From the NCBI GenBank assembly GCA_022818135.1, contig JAFMSR010000012.1, positions 7,121,570-7,185,569 of the forward strand: DNA of 64,000 nt. Reading direction: 5' to 3'. The translations under genes and the position numbers were made by a program. This document shows positions 9,523 to 20,581 of the stretch, piece after piece (positions within the stretch are counted from its first letter, which is position 1; each line of letters opens with the position of its first letter). The notes beneath the pieces were generated by a model, which ran no database searches, was not told the origin of the DNA, and saw nothing but the letters and a program-made list of their open reading frames with translations. The stretch is from Saxidomus purpurata (taxonomy: Eukaryota; Mollusca; Bivalvia; Venerida; Veneridae).

Positions 9523-9870
9523 ACACAATCAAAACCTTTTTTATTTGGTTTTATTTACCGCCCCCCAAATAGTAGGCGTCAGTGGTGTGATTATTTTTCT
9601 CAGGTGATGGATAAAATTGATAGTCAAAATATAGAATATCACTCAGTCGGCGATTTTAATTTCGAATATATACCAACAAAATTTAAAACTTCATACTGGA
9701 ATGACATAGTTCAGCAATATGGTATAACACAGTTGGTAGACTCTCCTACTCGAGTCTCACAAAAAAGTTCCACTATAATCGATCATTTATATTCCAGTAT
9801 GGCAGATAGAATAACCGAGGTCTTTATTCCATCAAGTCAAAAACTTCTCGGTATATTAATATATCGATAA
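9523..9870 (+). pseudogene. LINE ORF2 endonuclease, C-terminal half
   Basis: Continues the frame split by the TRIM: 'FGFIYRPPN', then 'GDFNFEY' (the GDFN metal and phosphate-binding block) and 'SSTIIDHLY' (the S-x-x-DH catalytic histidine block). These are the diagnostic C-terminal motifs of LINE AP endonucleases. Downstream the frame ends at 9,870, and the reverse transcriptase domain is missing. Residues before 'TQSKPF' belong to the inserted LTR, so the apparent start near 9,460 is false. Confidence 0.75.
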
Positions 9871-10029
9871 AAATCTCAAGTGGGACTTGCAAGTAGAAAC
9901 AGTTTGCAAAAGGCTTAATTCTAAAAAATTTCTTTTTTTATCTAGATGACACTATGAAATTTATGTTTTACAATTCATGTATTATGTAAACGTTTGACTA
10001 CCGCGTAAAAATAAACAATCGCACATCTC

Positions 10030-10430
10030 AAAAATTACAAATCTCCAGAAGCGAGCAGCGAAGGTAATATGTAATCCAGTCAGAACACTTTAAAACCCTT
10101 CAGTGGCTCACGTTTGAAAATCGCTGTTTCTATCATGCAGGAGTAATAACTTACAAATCATTCCATAATGATGTCCCTAAATAGATCTATATTAGTGATT
10201 TGATACCTCTTGCGAATAATAACAGATACATGTTGCGATCCTCTTCAAGACAAAATGTTGTACAAATCTCATTTAATTCTCATTATATGAAACAGTCTTT
10301 TCAATACTTTAGCATGCGGGTGTGGAACTCTATTCCTGATACGATTCGTAAAGCAAAATCCCTGAATGTTTTCAAATATAATTATAAAAAAAACATCTTC
10401 TATCACTACAGTCAAATTTATAAATATTAA
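10030..10430 (+). pseudogene. LINE ORF2 C-terminal end
   Basis: After a frameshift the sequence reads 'HAGVITYKSFHND' and then 'MLRSSSRQNV', 'FQYFSMRVWNSIP' and 'SLNVFKYNYKK'. This is the thumb and tail pattern that ends ORF2 in CR1/L2-type LINEs. A stop at 10,428-10,430 looks like the natural end of the protein. What remains of the untranslated region runs to the ATT tail at 10,804. Confidence 0.7.
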
Positions 10431-10774
10431 ATGTCTCTTACTTACAACATTGTTTAGCTAGATAGATCTACATGAACTTGATGTTTGTTAATTATACTGC
10501 ACACACTAGTTAATTAATTTTCACTAGTATATTTGATGTTTAGTGCATATAGCAGTTGTTTAATACATATTCTTTACTATGATATGCATGTATGTGTGTC
10601 TGTCACGTATCAATATATTTATTTTTCTACTTGAATCAGTAAAATGTAATTTTTAGTTTTTCAAGATTCTGTTTGTTTTGCATGAATGTGAATTGCCATG
10701 TTTTCTTTGTTGTTATAAAGGCCGCATAGTATATAAGTTGTTTGTCTTAATGTGTTACCTTCGGAAAATAAAGA

Positions 10775-10804
10775 TATTATTATTATTATTATTATTATTA
10801 TTAT
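10775..10804 (+). repeat. (ATT)n tail of the LINE
   Basis: About ten ATT units close the LINE's 3' end. Family A copy 3 begins directly after them. Confidence 0.8.
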
Positions 10805-11112
10805 GCTGAACGTGAGCTTGTTCGCCGCGTACATTACGTCAATGTATAAGTCCGTGCTGATTTGTGACGTCACGCAGTGACATTGAGGTATCATAAGGGG
10901 ATTTGAAGGTTTGGTTACGTCCAGCCGTTAAATAAATAAAACATAAACGAAATCTTTCAATATTCCAGAAAGGGAAGGGTAATAAAATTGTTGTTTGTTT
11001 TTTGACGTGATATATGGGGATATATTACCCGCCTCGACATAATATAAGTCTAGACGGGTAATATATCACCATATAGATCTACCACTTCAAAAACCAAAAT
11101 AACATATAATAG
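10804..11112 (-). mobile_element. family A, copy 3
   Basis: Reverse-oriented copy that keeps the foldback start (here 11,010-11,080), the CATAAACGAAATC block and the GTGACGTCAC segment. It is cut off at the LINE tail, where it would continue into the TTGACCAATCAG part of copy 1. Confidence 0.75.
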
Positions 11113-11989
11113 TGTAAAACATTATGACGTATTGTCATTTTGCTGTTAAAGCGCGTCAGCGCTCTTTTAAGTAACTTTTCTAGTAATGATGTTTTCTTTG
11201 ATATTTGACATTTTAAATTTGTCATAAATAGAACATTGCATTTGTGGTCATAAGATCTCTATGTTGAGCAGAACAGCATATTAAATCAATTTGAGTAACT
11301 CGTTTAATATTTTCGATACAATAATGACCACTCATGCAATATCTTTTGTGCATCAACCAGCAGTGGAGAAACAACACCTGTTATTGTTCAAACAGTTTAT
11401 AGGTATGTTTAATCAAAAATAAGAAAAATAAAAAATGACCTAAACTTTAAATTTGATATAAAATGTAACGTTTGTCAGAGAAACATATATTAACAGTTAA
11501 AGTGTCTGTTTTGATTTTTCACCCAAAGATGTCGTCAATGTAGCCTCTGGATAGTCACGAAATGCCAGGAAATCGCTTCCTTCTCAAAAAAATTTCGTTG
11601 CGGACGGCGTGGGAGGGGGGGGGGGGGTGCCCCCAAACCCTGTCAAGCCCTGTCCGTCTCCAATGTCCAACCATTCTATATATTTTAGTCATATCATGTT
11701 TCGGACTTTCATACATCGGTTTGCTTTCTTTAATTTCATCACTGAAAAATGGATATAATTTAAACATAATATGAGAGGTGGATCATAGCATCTGCCGCAT
11801 ATAGAATCAAAGCGCTGAAGGCACTGGAGGTGTACTTTTTACGATAATGGTGACCACTTCCCAAAGCATACAGATCTTAAATGGTATTGTAACATTGTAA
11901 CAAGAGGACAGTGATGATTCAATACTGCAGAGCTGCATTCTAGTTTGAATATGATTGCTCCATTGATGTACTTAATGCGAACACTCGCG
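11113..11989. other. non-coding stretch
   Basis: Contains a G14 run near 11,614. Overlapping short frames on both strands at 11,555-11,774 mirror each other and have no recognisable domain. Confidence 0.4.
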
Positions 11990-12095
11990 TTCAGTGTGGG
12001 GTACACTGACAGGATATGGCAAGTGTATATTACCAGCTTGCCCATCATTGACCAATTAAACGGCTGGCAATTTCATTGAAGGGTAATAGATACAT
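11990..12095 (+). repeat. family A fragment
   Basis: Matches the right-hand part of copy 1 (GTGTATATTACC, GCTTGCCC, ATTGACCAATTA, GGGTAATA) with several differences. Confidence 0.6.
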
Positions 12096-12739
12096 CAATT
12101 ATTGGATTAGCTAGAGTTATGGATTTTGGTCACTGCACTCACTGATGGTGTGATTCAAGTATTTATTCATTCCCAGTGTTCAATACTATCCAACAGTTCC
12201 TGACAAGCTTTTGACAGAAAGGGAGTAAGTTATCTAAAGTTACAGTTCTCCATATCCTAAATGTCTTCAATCATTGCATGAAGTATCAAATAACGACGGC
12301 CATAGTGGTCTGTAAATCAAACTGTCTTTAATGCAACATCATTTCTCTGTAAATTTATCAATCCTGCCATAGTTGGGTGGCTCTTAGATAATATTGTACA
12401 TATTTTATGTATCTATCTTTAATAGTTCCTCCAAATATGAATCATACATTTTTTGTACTTAAGTTTCTTATGATATATTAGAGTTTGCATAGGACTCGCA
12501 TACACTTGTATACATTCAAAAACTAGATGCTCACGTACAACATGTTGAGCCGCCAGCTGTAAAAAGGGCCAACTCTTTATCGAGTAGATAGGTAAAAAAA
12601 ATACCTAAATATTAGATGTAACATGCATTTTGTACCACAGAAAGGTTGTCTTGATTTTTCTGAACAGCCAGAAATAAAAAAAGTTAAAATGTAAGCTATT
12701 TACAGTAACAACAAAGAGAAGTAATTCTAAAAACAAAAA
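12096..12739. other. non-coding stretch
   Basis: No gene or bounded repeat seen. Confidence 0.4.
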
Positions 12740-13265
12740 GGGTAGCTCATGGTGGTGAACATTTGTGCCAAGTTCAATCAAATCCCTCCATGCATGAAGA
12801 AGAAATTCTCAGGACAAATATATTATTGGATTTAACCTTTAACCTCCAAGTGTGACCTTGACCCTAGATCTTGTTCTTGTACATGATCCTCCGTTTCATG
12901 GTGGTGAACATTTGTGCTAAGTAACATCAAAATCCCTTCAGACATATAGAAGAAATGCTCCGGACAAAGTCATTCTTGAATTATTCTTGTATCTGACCTT
13001 TGACCTGTGTGACCTTGACATTGGAAGGCATGACACTCTATCTTAATGGTGAACATTTGTACCAAGTTACATAAAAATCCCTTATGCATGAAGGAGATAT
13101 GCTCCGAACAGTCGTTCTTGAATATTGACCTTTAACCTCTAGGAGTGACATTGACCTTAGAACTAGGGACCTGGTTCTTGCGCATGACACTCCGTCTCAT
13201 GGTGGTGAAAAATTCTGCCAAGTAATTTAAGAATACCTCGATACATGGATAGTAACAGCTCGGAC
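12740..13265 (+). repeat. four degenerate tandem units of about 150 bp
   Basis: The phrase ATGGTGGTGAACATTTGTGC or close variants recurs near 12,748, 12,897, 13,045 and 13,198. Each is followed by blocks similar to TGCATGAAGAAG, GCTCCGGACAA and TGACCTTTGACC. Spacing is 148-153 bp. Units are well diverged, so the array is old. Molluscan genomes hold many such repeats; I do not assign a name. Confidence 0.75.
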
Positions 13266-14013
13266 AAGCTAAACTCAGATGTACGGACGCACATGCATAC
13301 ACTGAACGGCCATTTTGGCAGCTATATTGAGTTGCAAGAGGTTCGACAACAATACTGTACAATTTTGTTACATAAAATAGATTTCATATTCATAATATTA
13401 AAATCAAAGAATGAATCTGAAGTAAACGAGGCATTAAATCCCTATACCTGTAGAATGAATAAATAATTATGATTAAATAAATAAGTAAAATAAATAAATT
13501 TCCCTCCTCAACAAAACCAAGGGCATAAGCTATTCCTAAAGCATGTGAAAACCCTGTTCATACAGATCTACCAGACTACTAATTGAAAACTTTTACAACG
13601 ATTTAATAGTGACTAGAATCCACCAGATTATACCGATAATAATAGTTTCACCCTGTACCGTGGTATAATGTAAATGTAAAACTGCAATTTCCCTGTCATT
13701 TATCATGTTTATTCGCTGAATAAGAATTCATGAGTTAAGTTTTTTTAAACGTGGCGACAATGACACAGTAACTTAGTAAATTGGCTGTTAATAATTCTAC
13801 CTCAAAAGGTAAACACAACATATAAACATAACTTATTTTGTCCAAGCGTGGCTTAAGACATCAAGTCAAGATGGCTTTTCAATAAACATCTCGAAACAGT
13901 CGAAAATCATTGCAAATTTGTTGCCAAAGTATTTGTGAAATTCCATTGGCATAGTTTTTCGGATTGTTTCATGCTCTGGCCATCTAATGAGCTTCCGCAT
14001 TCTCTTATATATC
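13266..14013. other. non-coding stretch
   Basis: No gene or bounded repeat. The frame at 13,245-13,466 begins in the last unit of the preceding array and has no known domain. Confidence 0.4.
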
Positions 14014-14688
14014 TGCAATCAAAGGGGACTGGTACATGGCAAAAAAAAAAAAAAAAAATATATATATATCATACTATATATAGACAAGGGTTTCAGCACG
14101 ATTTCTCATGCGGGCTGCCATTAAACGTCATGTAACCAATTTTGTAAACTGCAATTTGATTGGTCGATTTTGGTTCCTGTTACCAATCAAATTGCAGCGT
14201 ACAAAATTAGTCACGTATCGTTTAATGGCAGCCCGTATTAGAAAAGTAAACGGAATGCAAAATATCGTCGGCAACAGGTCTCTGCGACAGTATATATGAG
14301 GATTACTGGCATTGAGCACAAAATAAAATATTTCTCCAACACTGTTAACCGCTAGATTGATCGCACTCGCTCTATAATGGCCATTTCACTCGTGGATACG
14401 CGTGTTACCGGAAGATTTCCTACATACGGTTTTGAGACAAATTCGTCCCGATTGCAGTTCGATTGCGGAAAATCGTTTCAAAATATTTAGAATCGAACTA
14501 TATGTTGCTGTGGAGTATTCATTTGGCTGCAAGTAGCGTGGTTGTTTACTGAAATCGAGCAGGGATGTTTTATTTTATGATAGAAAAAGTGTGACGAAGG
14601 TTATTTTGAGATTTTAGAGCTGAAACCCTTGTCTATATATAGTATGAGATATTTTTTTGTTGCCATGTACCAGCCCCCTTTGTCTGCA
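14014..14688. mobile_element. foldback element with about 85-bp terminal inverted repeats
   Basis: Outer arms (about 14,014-14,095 and 14,610-14,688) are inverse copies containing CTGGTACATGGC, an A-run or T-run, and CTATATATAGACAAGGGTTT. Inside lies a second inverted pair at 14,108-14,165 and 14,180-14,237, sharing GGCTGCCATTAAACG and CAATTTGATTGG. The interior has no coding capacity. The two-layer structure fits a MITE that took in a smaller palindrome. The small opposite-strand frames at 14,108-14,319 arise from the palindrome. Confidence 0.75.
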
Positions 14689-14959
14689 ATAGTTGCAGTG
14701 AACAGTCTTGATAAAGTTGGTCGTGTTGTATCGAATTTCCCGAAAATGCAACAGTAAAGCTTCATTTTAACACAAACTGAAAACTATGATGTGCAAACAT
14801 AGAGAACAAGGCTCGAAACTCTATGACCAATGGGTCGACGTTTAAAAATCTCACATTGACTCTTGAAAATTTTACGCTGAAGTGACAATGCCCCTTGAGT
14901 TTCAAAGCCTATCGGACACCCTGATGGCCATAATAATCAGTTATGACGGTAAGCCATCA

Positions 14960-15235
14960 TCAAAGAGGTAACTAGTCAACTGGTACCTAAGTCAATTCGT
15001 ACCTTAGTCATCTTGTACCCGAATTGGTCAACTCGTACCTGATTTTGTTTTCGAGAAAGTCAACTCGTACCTTAACATTTTTTATTCAGTTTCTTTGAGA
15101 TAGTAATATTTTTTTATCAATCATCATGAAAATTTTTTCATTGAAATACGTTATTTAGCTCTTGTTTTGCAAAACTGTATCAGAAAATGGTAGAAATAAA
15201 GAGAATGTTTTAAAAGTCAACTCGTACCCTACGTA
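14960..15235 (+). repeat. cluster of GTCAACTCGTACCTTA-like motifs
   Basis: Three near copies lie head to tail every 16 bp from about 14,976, another follows at about 15,028, and single copies recur near 15,058 and 15,216. The consensus is GTCAACTCGTACCTTA. No coding frame crosses the cluster. Confidence 0.65.
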
Positions 15236-15649
15236 ATCATTCATTTGAAGTGTTACATGTACTAAAATAATGAATAACGGGACTTTCGAAAATTGTTTTA
15301 TTTTCATCATGTAAATGACAAAAATATGTTTATTTCAGTTCAACTTAAGGTACTTTAAGACAAAATAGGCCCTCCAACATCGAATTTAGGTTTGTAGATA
15401 CGCTCATAAAATTAGTTAATTTACTTCCTGTTTTATTTGTGTACCGATTTATGTACAAAACATTTCTGTGTGAATTCATTTATCAAGGCAATGGAATTTC
15501 TGATCAAGTGACAGTAACAATTAACTGAAATTTGAGGAGACTGCATAAGTTACGTCTCGAACAACAATTTAGTTAATTTCAACTTTTTAACATCTGAAAA
15601 TTATACAATATTGACTATTGAGCACTATAAAGGTAAAGTAAAATGTATG
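15236..15649. other. non-coding stretch
   Basis: AT-rich, with nothing I can identify. Confidence 0.4.
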
Positions 15650-15900
15650 TTTATTATAGTGCCACCCCTATTTAAAGGGCCAGCCATTTCTGACTTATGA
15701 GACACCTTTTTTTTAGCACATTTACCTCCCGAATCTTATCCTTTCAATGCAAGGCATCAGGCAGGTAGGCATTTGGTAACCATTATTTAACTAGCTGGCG
15801 GCTCACCAACCGGCCATATCACTATCAGAATGCTGGGATTTGAACCTTCGACCTCCCGCTCCCAAGGCGGATGCCTAAACCACTAGACCAATGGAGACCG
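15650..15900 (-). mobile_element. tRNA-Pro-like SINE
   Basis: Minus-strand head resembles a proline tRNA gene. The A box is TGGTCTAGTGG (about 15,879-15,892), the anticodon loop CTTGGGA gives TGG, and the B box is GGTTCAAATCC (about 15,836-15,846). The body continues to about 15,650 with GGAGGTAAATGTGCT and GGCTGGCCCTTTAAATA blocks. The head has lost the regular acceptor stem, so it is a SINE and not a tRNA gene. Confidence 0.7.
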
Positions 15901-16072
15901 TATAACTATTAACACAGATCTCAATGAAATAATGATAAATTCCAACCTTTGATTACATATCAGAACCTTTTGTTCCTGGTTGAAAATTAGTCCAACTACA
16001 ATGTAATTGTATGCGCGTATAATGAAGAAAATGATAAAATTCAAAATAAGTTATATATTTTTTCCCAAGTCA

Positions 16073-16387
16073 CGCATATATGCACCCCCCTTTGTCATGC
16101 TCACATCCTATGAAGAAGATGGCTACTTATTTAGCCGTTCCTCGGCCAGACCAGGTATTGTGTTTGCCCGTCAATATGCACAGGATGAGGAGGAAGAAAT
16201 AAGCATTTTAAAGAAAAATGTTGATGTGTCTGGTTTCCCTGACAGGATGCAAATAACAGGGATGGATACAACAAGACAGTGGTACTTGTATGATGAAATT
16301 GCCCCACTGTGCCATAATAGTGACTTTGCTTGTCCAATGCCAGATGTTGCCAAACCGTGTAAGCGGATTAAATTGGACAAATCTTAA
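16073..16387 (+). CDS. candidate terminal exon of an unidentified nuclear protein
   Basis: An open frame of about 105 codons ends at a stop at 16,385-16,387. Its composition looks coding: acidic 'DEEEEIS', then 'GFPDRMQITGMDTT', 'WYLYDEIAPLC', and a C-terminal 'KPCKRIKLDKS'. The last block has the pattern of a Myc-type monopartite nuclear localisation signal (PxxKRxKLD-like), so a nuclear protein is likely. A pyrimidine-rich run (TTTTTTCCCAAG, about 16,058-16,070) could be the splice acceptor. An upstream ATG at 16,007 lies in unlikely, AT-rich sequence. I do not recognise the family and no further exon was found in the window. Confidence 0.4.
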   Translation, partial: RIYAPPFVMLTSYEEDGYLFSRSSARPGIVFARQYAQDEEEEISILKKNVDVSGFPDRMQITGMDTTRQWYLYDEIAPLCHNSDFACPMPDVAKPCKRIKLDKS

Positions 16388-16719
16388 AAAATGTCATTTT
16401 ATCGGTTTTCAAAACAGTTGCAGATAACATGTTTTAGTTTCTCTGGCGTTAGAATATATGATTTGCATATTTTGATGAGGAAGAGATTACCACACTTTAA
16501 CAGTTATTAATGAACTGGTTGTCATAGCAACCATTAAATTTGGTTCATGTAAATGGTAAACTCAAATATTAAAAATATTTGCGACCATTAAAAACCGTAT
16601 ATACAGTCGCAAATATCAAAATTACAAAACAGTTATTCCTATATTTCACGTAATGATCATGCTCTTTTTCCCAAACTATTTCCAGTCTTTTTTTATACAA
16701 TTATGTATTTTTTATTATC

Positions 16720-16865
16720 GAAATCAGTACTGGATATAGAATAGCTCTAGAACAAAAAGTAAGGTATTTGTCTACTTAGAACCGTAAGTTTTGAAATCAG
16801 TAATGGATATAGAATAGCTCTAGAACAAAAAGTAAGGTATTTGTCTACATAGAACCGTAAGTTTC
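16720..16865 (+). repeat. 73-bp tandem duplication
   Basis: Copies at 16,720-16,792 and 16,793-16,865 differ by only two or three bases. The origin looks recent; no gene is involved. Confidence 0.9.
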
Positions 16866-17617
16866 GAATGTGTTCAGGGTAGGTTCAAGGAAATTAAATA
16901 TATAACGCCCTTATTAAAATGGTTTAATAAATGGTTTACATTTTACGTTTTGCTGAAATGGAATGAGTCATTTCTTTTTTAGAAACTTAAATTCGAAAGC
17001 TATTTTTTTCCTAAATACATGTAAGGTTTGAATGTTGTAAATAGTTCTACTTGCCGTGGATTACTTCCCTTGGCCATAGTCAATCAGGTATGTGGGCTAA
17101 ATAGGTGAAATCCGGAAGCAGGTTATTTTGTCTAGGAAATTGCGGACCTACACTATATGGTCAGATGCTCTTCTTGTTTTACGCATTGGCTAACACTATT
17201 TTAATTTTGTCAAAAGGAGACTCTGTTTCATACCATATCGAATGTTGACAAATGAAATATTTTTTGGATCAGATTATATATTCTCTTTATTTCCCCATTT
17301 GCATGAGATAGTACAATTAATTTAAGAAACAACACATATAATATAACAACTAAATAGACTGGATAAGTTATGTTATCTACAATGTACATTTTTACACTCT
17401 TTCGGTTAGCGTAAGTAACAGTATACATGACAGGGTGTCTCATAATACCTGTTGTCATTACAAACTACTATAAAAGATACATATAATGAAAAATGCAGTT
17501 ATGTCATATATCATTTTAAAGGAGACATAAAGTTTTTTTTGTGGTGGAGAAAATACTCAAAAATGTTGACGTCATGATGTCATCAATGACGTCGTCTAAA
17601 CAAGTCGTTTTTTTTCA
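16866..17617. other. non-coding stretch upstream of the transposase relic
   Basis: No gene. Three GACGTC/TGACGT phrases occur at 17,568-17,596, just before the transposase start, and may belong to that transposon's 5' region. Confidence 0.4.
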
Positions 17618-17619
17618 GG

Positions 17620-17930
17620 ATGGCACTGTCCACGGAGCAGCGCACAGAAGTTGTTAAACTGTATTACAAGAGTTATTGACGAGTTACAGTGATCAGATCA
17701 ATACAGAAATTGTACCCCGACAACGAGAAACTCAGTAAGATGTAAGTGCACAGAATTGTCAAAAGGTTTGAGCATTCAGGATCAGTAATTAATCGACGCC
17801 GCAGCAATGCCGCCGGCCAAAATCGGTCAGGACTTCAGAGAGTATCGAACTGAGAACAGTTATTTTCGGAAATTACACAAAGGTCTGTTCGTAGAGTGTT
17901 AGGTGACAAAAAAGAGAAAAAATTTCACAC
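17620..17930 (+). pseudogene. helix-turn-helix transposase N-terminus, truncated
   Basis: From an ATG at 17,620, preceded by T8CAG that could be an acceptor, the frame reads 'MALSTEQRTEVVKLYY', 'SIQKLYPDNEKLS', 'VHRIVKRFEHSGSV' and, after frameshifts, 'RSVRRVLGD'. This is the DNA-binding helix-turn-helix head of mariner/IS630-like transposases of the DUF4817 type. In-frame stops near 17,677 and 17,740 kill it. The DDE catalytic part is absent, because the 129-bp satellite starts directly where it should follow. The family call is from motif pattern only. Confidence 0.65.
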
Positions 17931-17990
17931 CTTTCCCGGATATGTCGACCGTTCGGCGTAAATCGGCGTTTTTCCTTATTTTTCACACCT

Positions 17991-19034
17991 TTGGCCGAAG
18001 TGGGTCATGTCGCATATCAAAATGTCGAGCTCGGCGCCCACTTTAAGATGGTGCAAGAAAATTCCCGGATATGTCGACCGTTCGGCGTAAATCGGCGTTT
18101 TTCCTTATTTTTCACACCTTTGGCCGAAGTGGGTCATGTCGCATATCAAAATGTCGAGCCCGGCGCCCACTTTAAGATGGTGCAAGAAAATTCCCCGATA
18201 TGTCGAAAACACTTTTAGACCGTTCGGCGTAAATCGGCGTTTTTCCTTATTTTTCACACCTTTGGCCGAAGTGGGTCATGTCGCATATCAAAATGTCGAG
18301 ATCGGCGCCCACTTTAAGATGGTGCAAGAAAATTCCCCGATATGTCGACCGTTCGGCGTAAATCGGCGTTTATCCTTATTTTTCACACCTTTGGCCGAAG
18401 TGGGTCATGTCGCATATCAAAATGTCGAGCTCGGCGCCCACTTTAAGATGGTGCAAGAAAAATCCCGGATATGTCGACCGTTCGGCGTAAATCGGCGTTT
18501 TTCCTTATTTTTCACACCTTTGGCCGAAGTGGGTCATGTCGCATATCAAAATGTCGAGCCCGGCGCCCACTTTAAGATGGTGCAAGAAAATTCCCGGATA
18601 TGTCGACCGTTCGGCGTAAATCGGCGTTTTTCCTTATTTTTCACACCTTTGGCCGAAGTGGGTCATGTCGCATATCAAAATGTCGAGCCCGGCGCCCACT
18701 TTAAGATGGTGCAAGAAAATTCCCGGATATGTCGACCGTTCGGCGTAAATCGGCGTTTTTCCTTATTTTTCACACCTTTGGCCGAAGTGGGTCATGTCGC
18801 ATATCAAAATGTCGAGCTCGGCGCCCACTTTAAGATGGTGCAAGAAAATTCCCGGATATGTCGACCGTTCGGCGTAAATCGGCGTTTTTCCTTATTTTTC
18901 ACACCTTTGGCCGAAGTGGGTCATGTCGCATATCAAAATGTCGAGCTCGGCGCCCACTTTAAGATGGGCAAGAAAATTCCCGGATATGTCGACCGTTCGG
19001 CGTAAATCGGCGTTTTTCCTTATTTTTCACACCT
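17991..19034 (+). repeat. satellite block 0: 8 irregular monomers
   Basis: Order L, P, I, L, P, P, L, L-deleted. The second monomer carries CCCCG and a 13-bp insertion near 18,207-18,219, and the fourth has AAAAATCCC. Irregularities at the left edge are what is expected where homogenisation is weakest. Confidence 0.9.
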
Positions 19035-20581
19035 TTGGCCGAAGTGGGTCATGTCGCATATCAAAATGTCGAGCTCGGCGCCCACTTTAAGATGGTGCAA
19101 GAAAATTCCCGGATATGTCGACCGTTCGGCGTAAATCGGCGTTTTTCCTTATTTTTCACACCTTTGGCCGAAGTGGGTCATGTCGCATATCAAAATGTCG
19201 AGCTCGGCGCCCACTTTAAGATGGTGCAAGAAAATTCCCGGATATGTCGACCGTTCGGCGTAAATCGGCGTTTTTCCTTATTTTTCACACCTTTGGCCGA
19301 AGTGGGTCATGTCGCATATCAAAATGTCGAGCTCGGCGCCCACTTTAAGATGGTGCAAGAAAATTCCCGGATATGTCGACCGTTCGGCGTAAATCGGCGT
19401 TTTTCCTTATTTTTCACACCTTTGGCCGAAGTGGGTCATGTCGCATATCAAAATGTCGAGCTCGGCGCCCACTTTAAGATGGTGCAAGAAAATTCCCGGA
19501 TATGTCGACCGTTCGGCGTAAATCGGCGTTTTTCCTTATTTTTCACACCTTTGGCCGAAGTGGGTCATGTCGCATATCAAAATGTCGAGCTCGGCGCCCA
19601 CTTTAAGATGGTGCAAGAAAATTCCCGGATATGTCGACCGTTCGGCGTAAATCGGCGTTTTTCCTTATTTTTCACACCTTTGGCCGAAGTGGGTCATGTC
19701 GCATATCAAAATGTCGAGCTCGGCGCCCACTTTAAGATGGTGCAAGAAAATTCCCGGATATGTCGACCGTTCGGCGTAAATCGGCGTTTTTCCTTATTTT
19801 TCACACCTTTGGCCGAAGTGGGTCATGTCGCATATCAAAATGTCGAGATCGGCGCCCACTTTAAGATGGTGCAAGAAAATTCCCCGATATGTCGACCGTT
19901 CGGCGTAAATCGGCGTTTATCCTTATTTTTCACACCTTTGGCCGAAGTGGGTCATGTCGCATATCAAAATGTCGAGCTCGGCGCCCACTTTAAGATGGTG
20001 CAAGAAAATTCCCGGATATGTCGACCGTTCGGCGTAAATCGGCGTTTTTCCTTATTTTTCACACCTTTGGCCGAAGTGGGTCATGTCGCATATCAAAATG
20101 TCGAGCCCGGCGCCCACTTTAAGATGGTGCAAGAAAATTCCCGGATATGTCGACCGTTCGGCGTAAATCGGCGTTTTTCCTTATTTTTCACACCTTTGGC
20201 CGAAGTGGGTCATGTCGCATATCAAAATGTCGAGCCCGGCGCCCACTTTAAGATGGTGCAAGAAAATTCCCGGATATGTCGACCGTTCGGCGTAAATCGG
20301 CGTTTTTCCTTATTTTTCACACCTTTGGCCGAAGTGGGTCATGTCGCATATCAAAATGTCGAGCTCGGCGCCCACTTTAAGATGGTGCAAGAAAATTCCC
20401 GGATATGTCGACCGTTCGGCGTAAATCGGCGTTTTTCCTTATTTTTCACACCTTTGGCCGAAGTGGGTCATGTCGCATATCAAAATGTCGAGCTCGGCGC
20501 CCACTTTAAGATGGGCAAGAAAATTCCCGGATATGTCGACCGTTCGGCGTAAATCGGCGTTTTTCCTTATTTTTCACACCT
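19035..20581 (+). repeat. satellite higher-order unit 1, 12-mer
   Basis: 1,547 bp, that is 12 x 129 minus 1. Order L6, I, L, P, P, L, L-deleted. Confidence 0.95.

Larger units (their letters stand above)
8122..10804 (+). mobile_element. decayed CR1/L2-like LINE, interrupted
   Basis: Parts of one non-LTR retrotransposon lie in order on the plus strand. ORF1 remnants with an esterase-like C-terminus and a zinc knuckle (8,122-8,538) come first. Next are the AP-type endonuclease (8,833-9,121 and 9,523-9,870, split by a later LTR element) and the far C-terminus of ORF2 (10,030-10,430). A 3' untranslated part ends in an ATT microsatellite (10,775-10,804). The reverse transcriptase palm is deleted between 9,870 and 10,030. 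Several frameshifts make it non-functional. A microsatellite tail and an ORF1 esterase both occur in the CR1/L2 group. Confidence 0.75.

Noticed and set aside
9460..9870. Single gene starting at 9,460
   Set aside because: Its first 20 codons are LTR sequence joined by chance to LINE endonuclease.
14108..14319. Opposite-strand pair of short proteins
   Set aside because: They mirror each other because the DNA is a palindrome.
15835..15900. Host tRNA-Pro gene
   Set aside because: A and B boxes are present, but the acceptor stem is not complementary and a SINE body follows.
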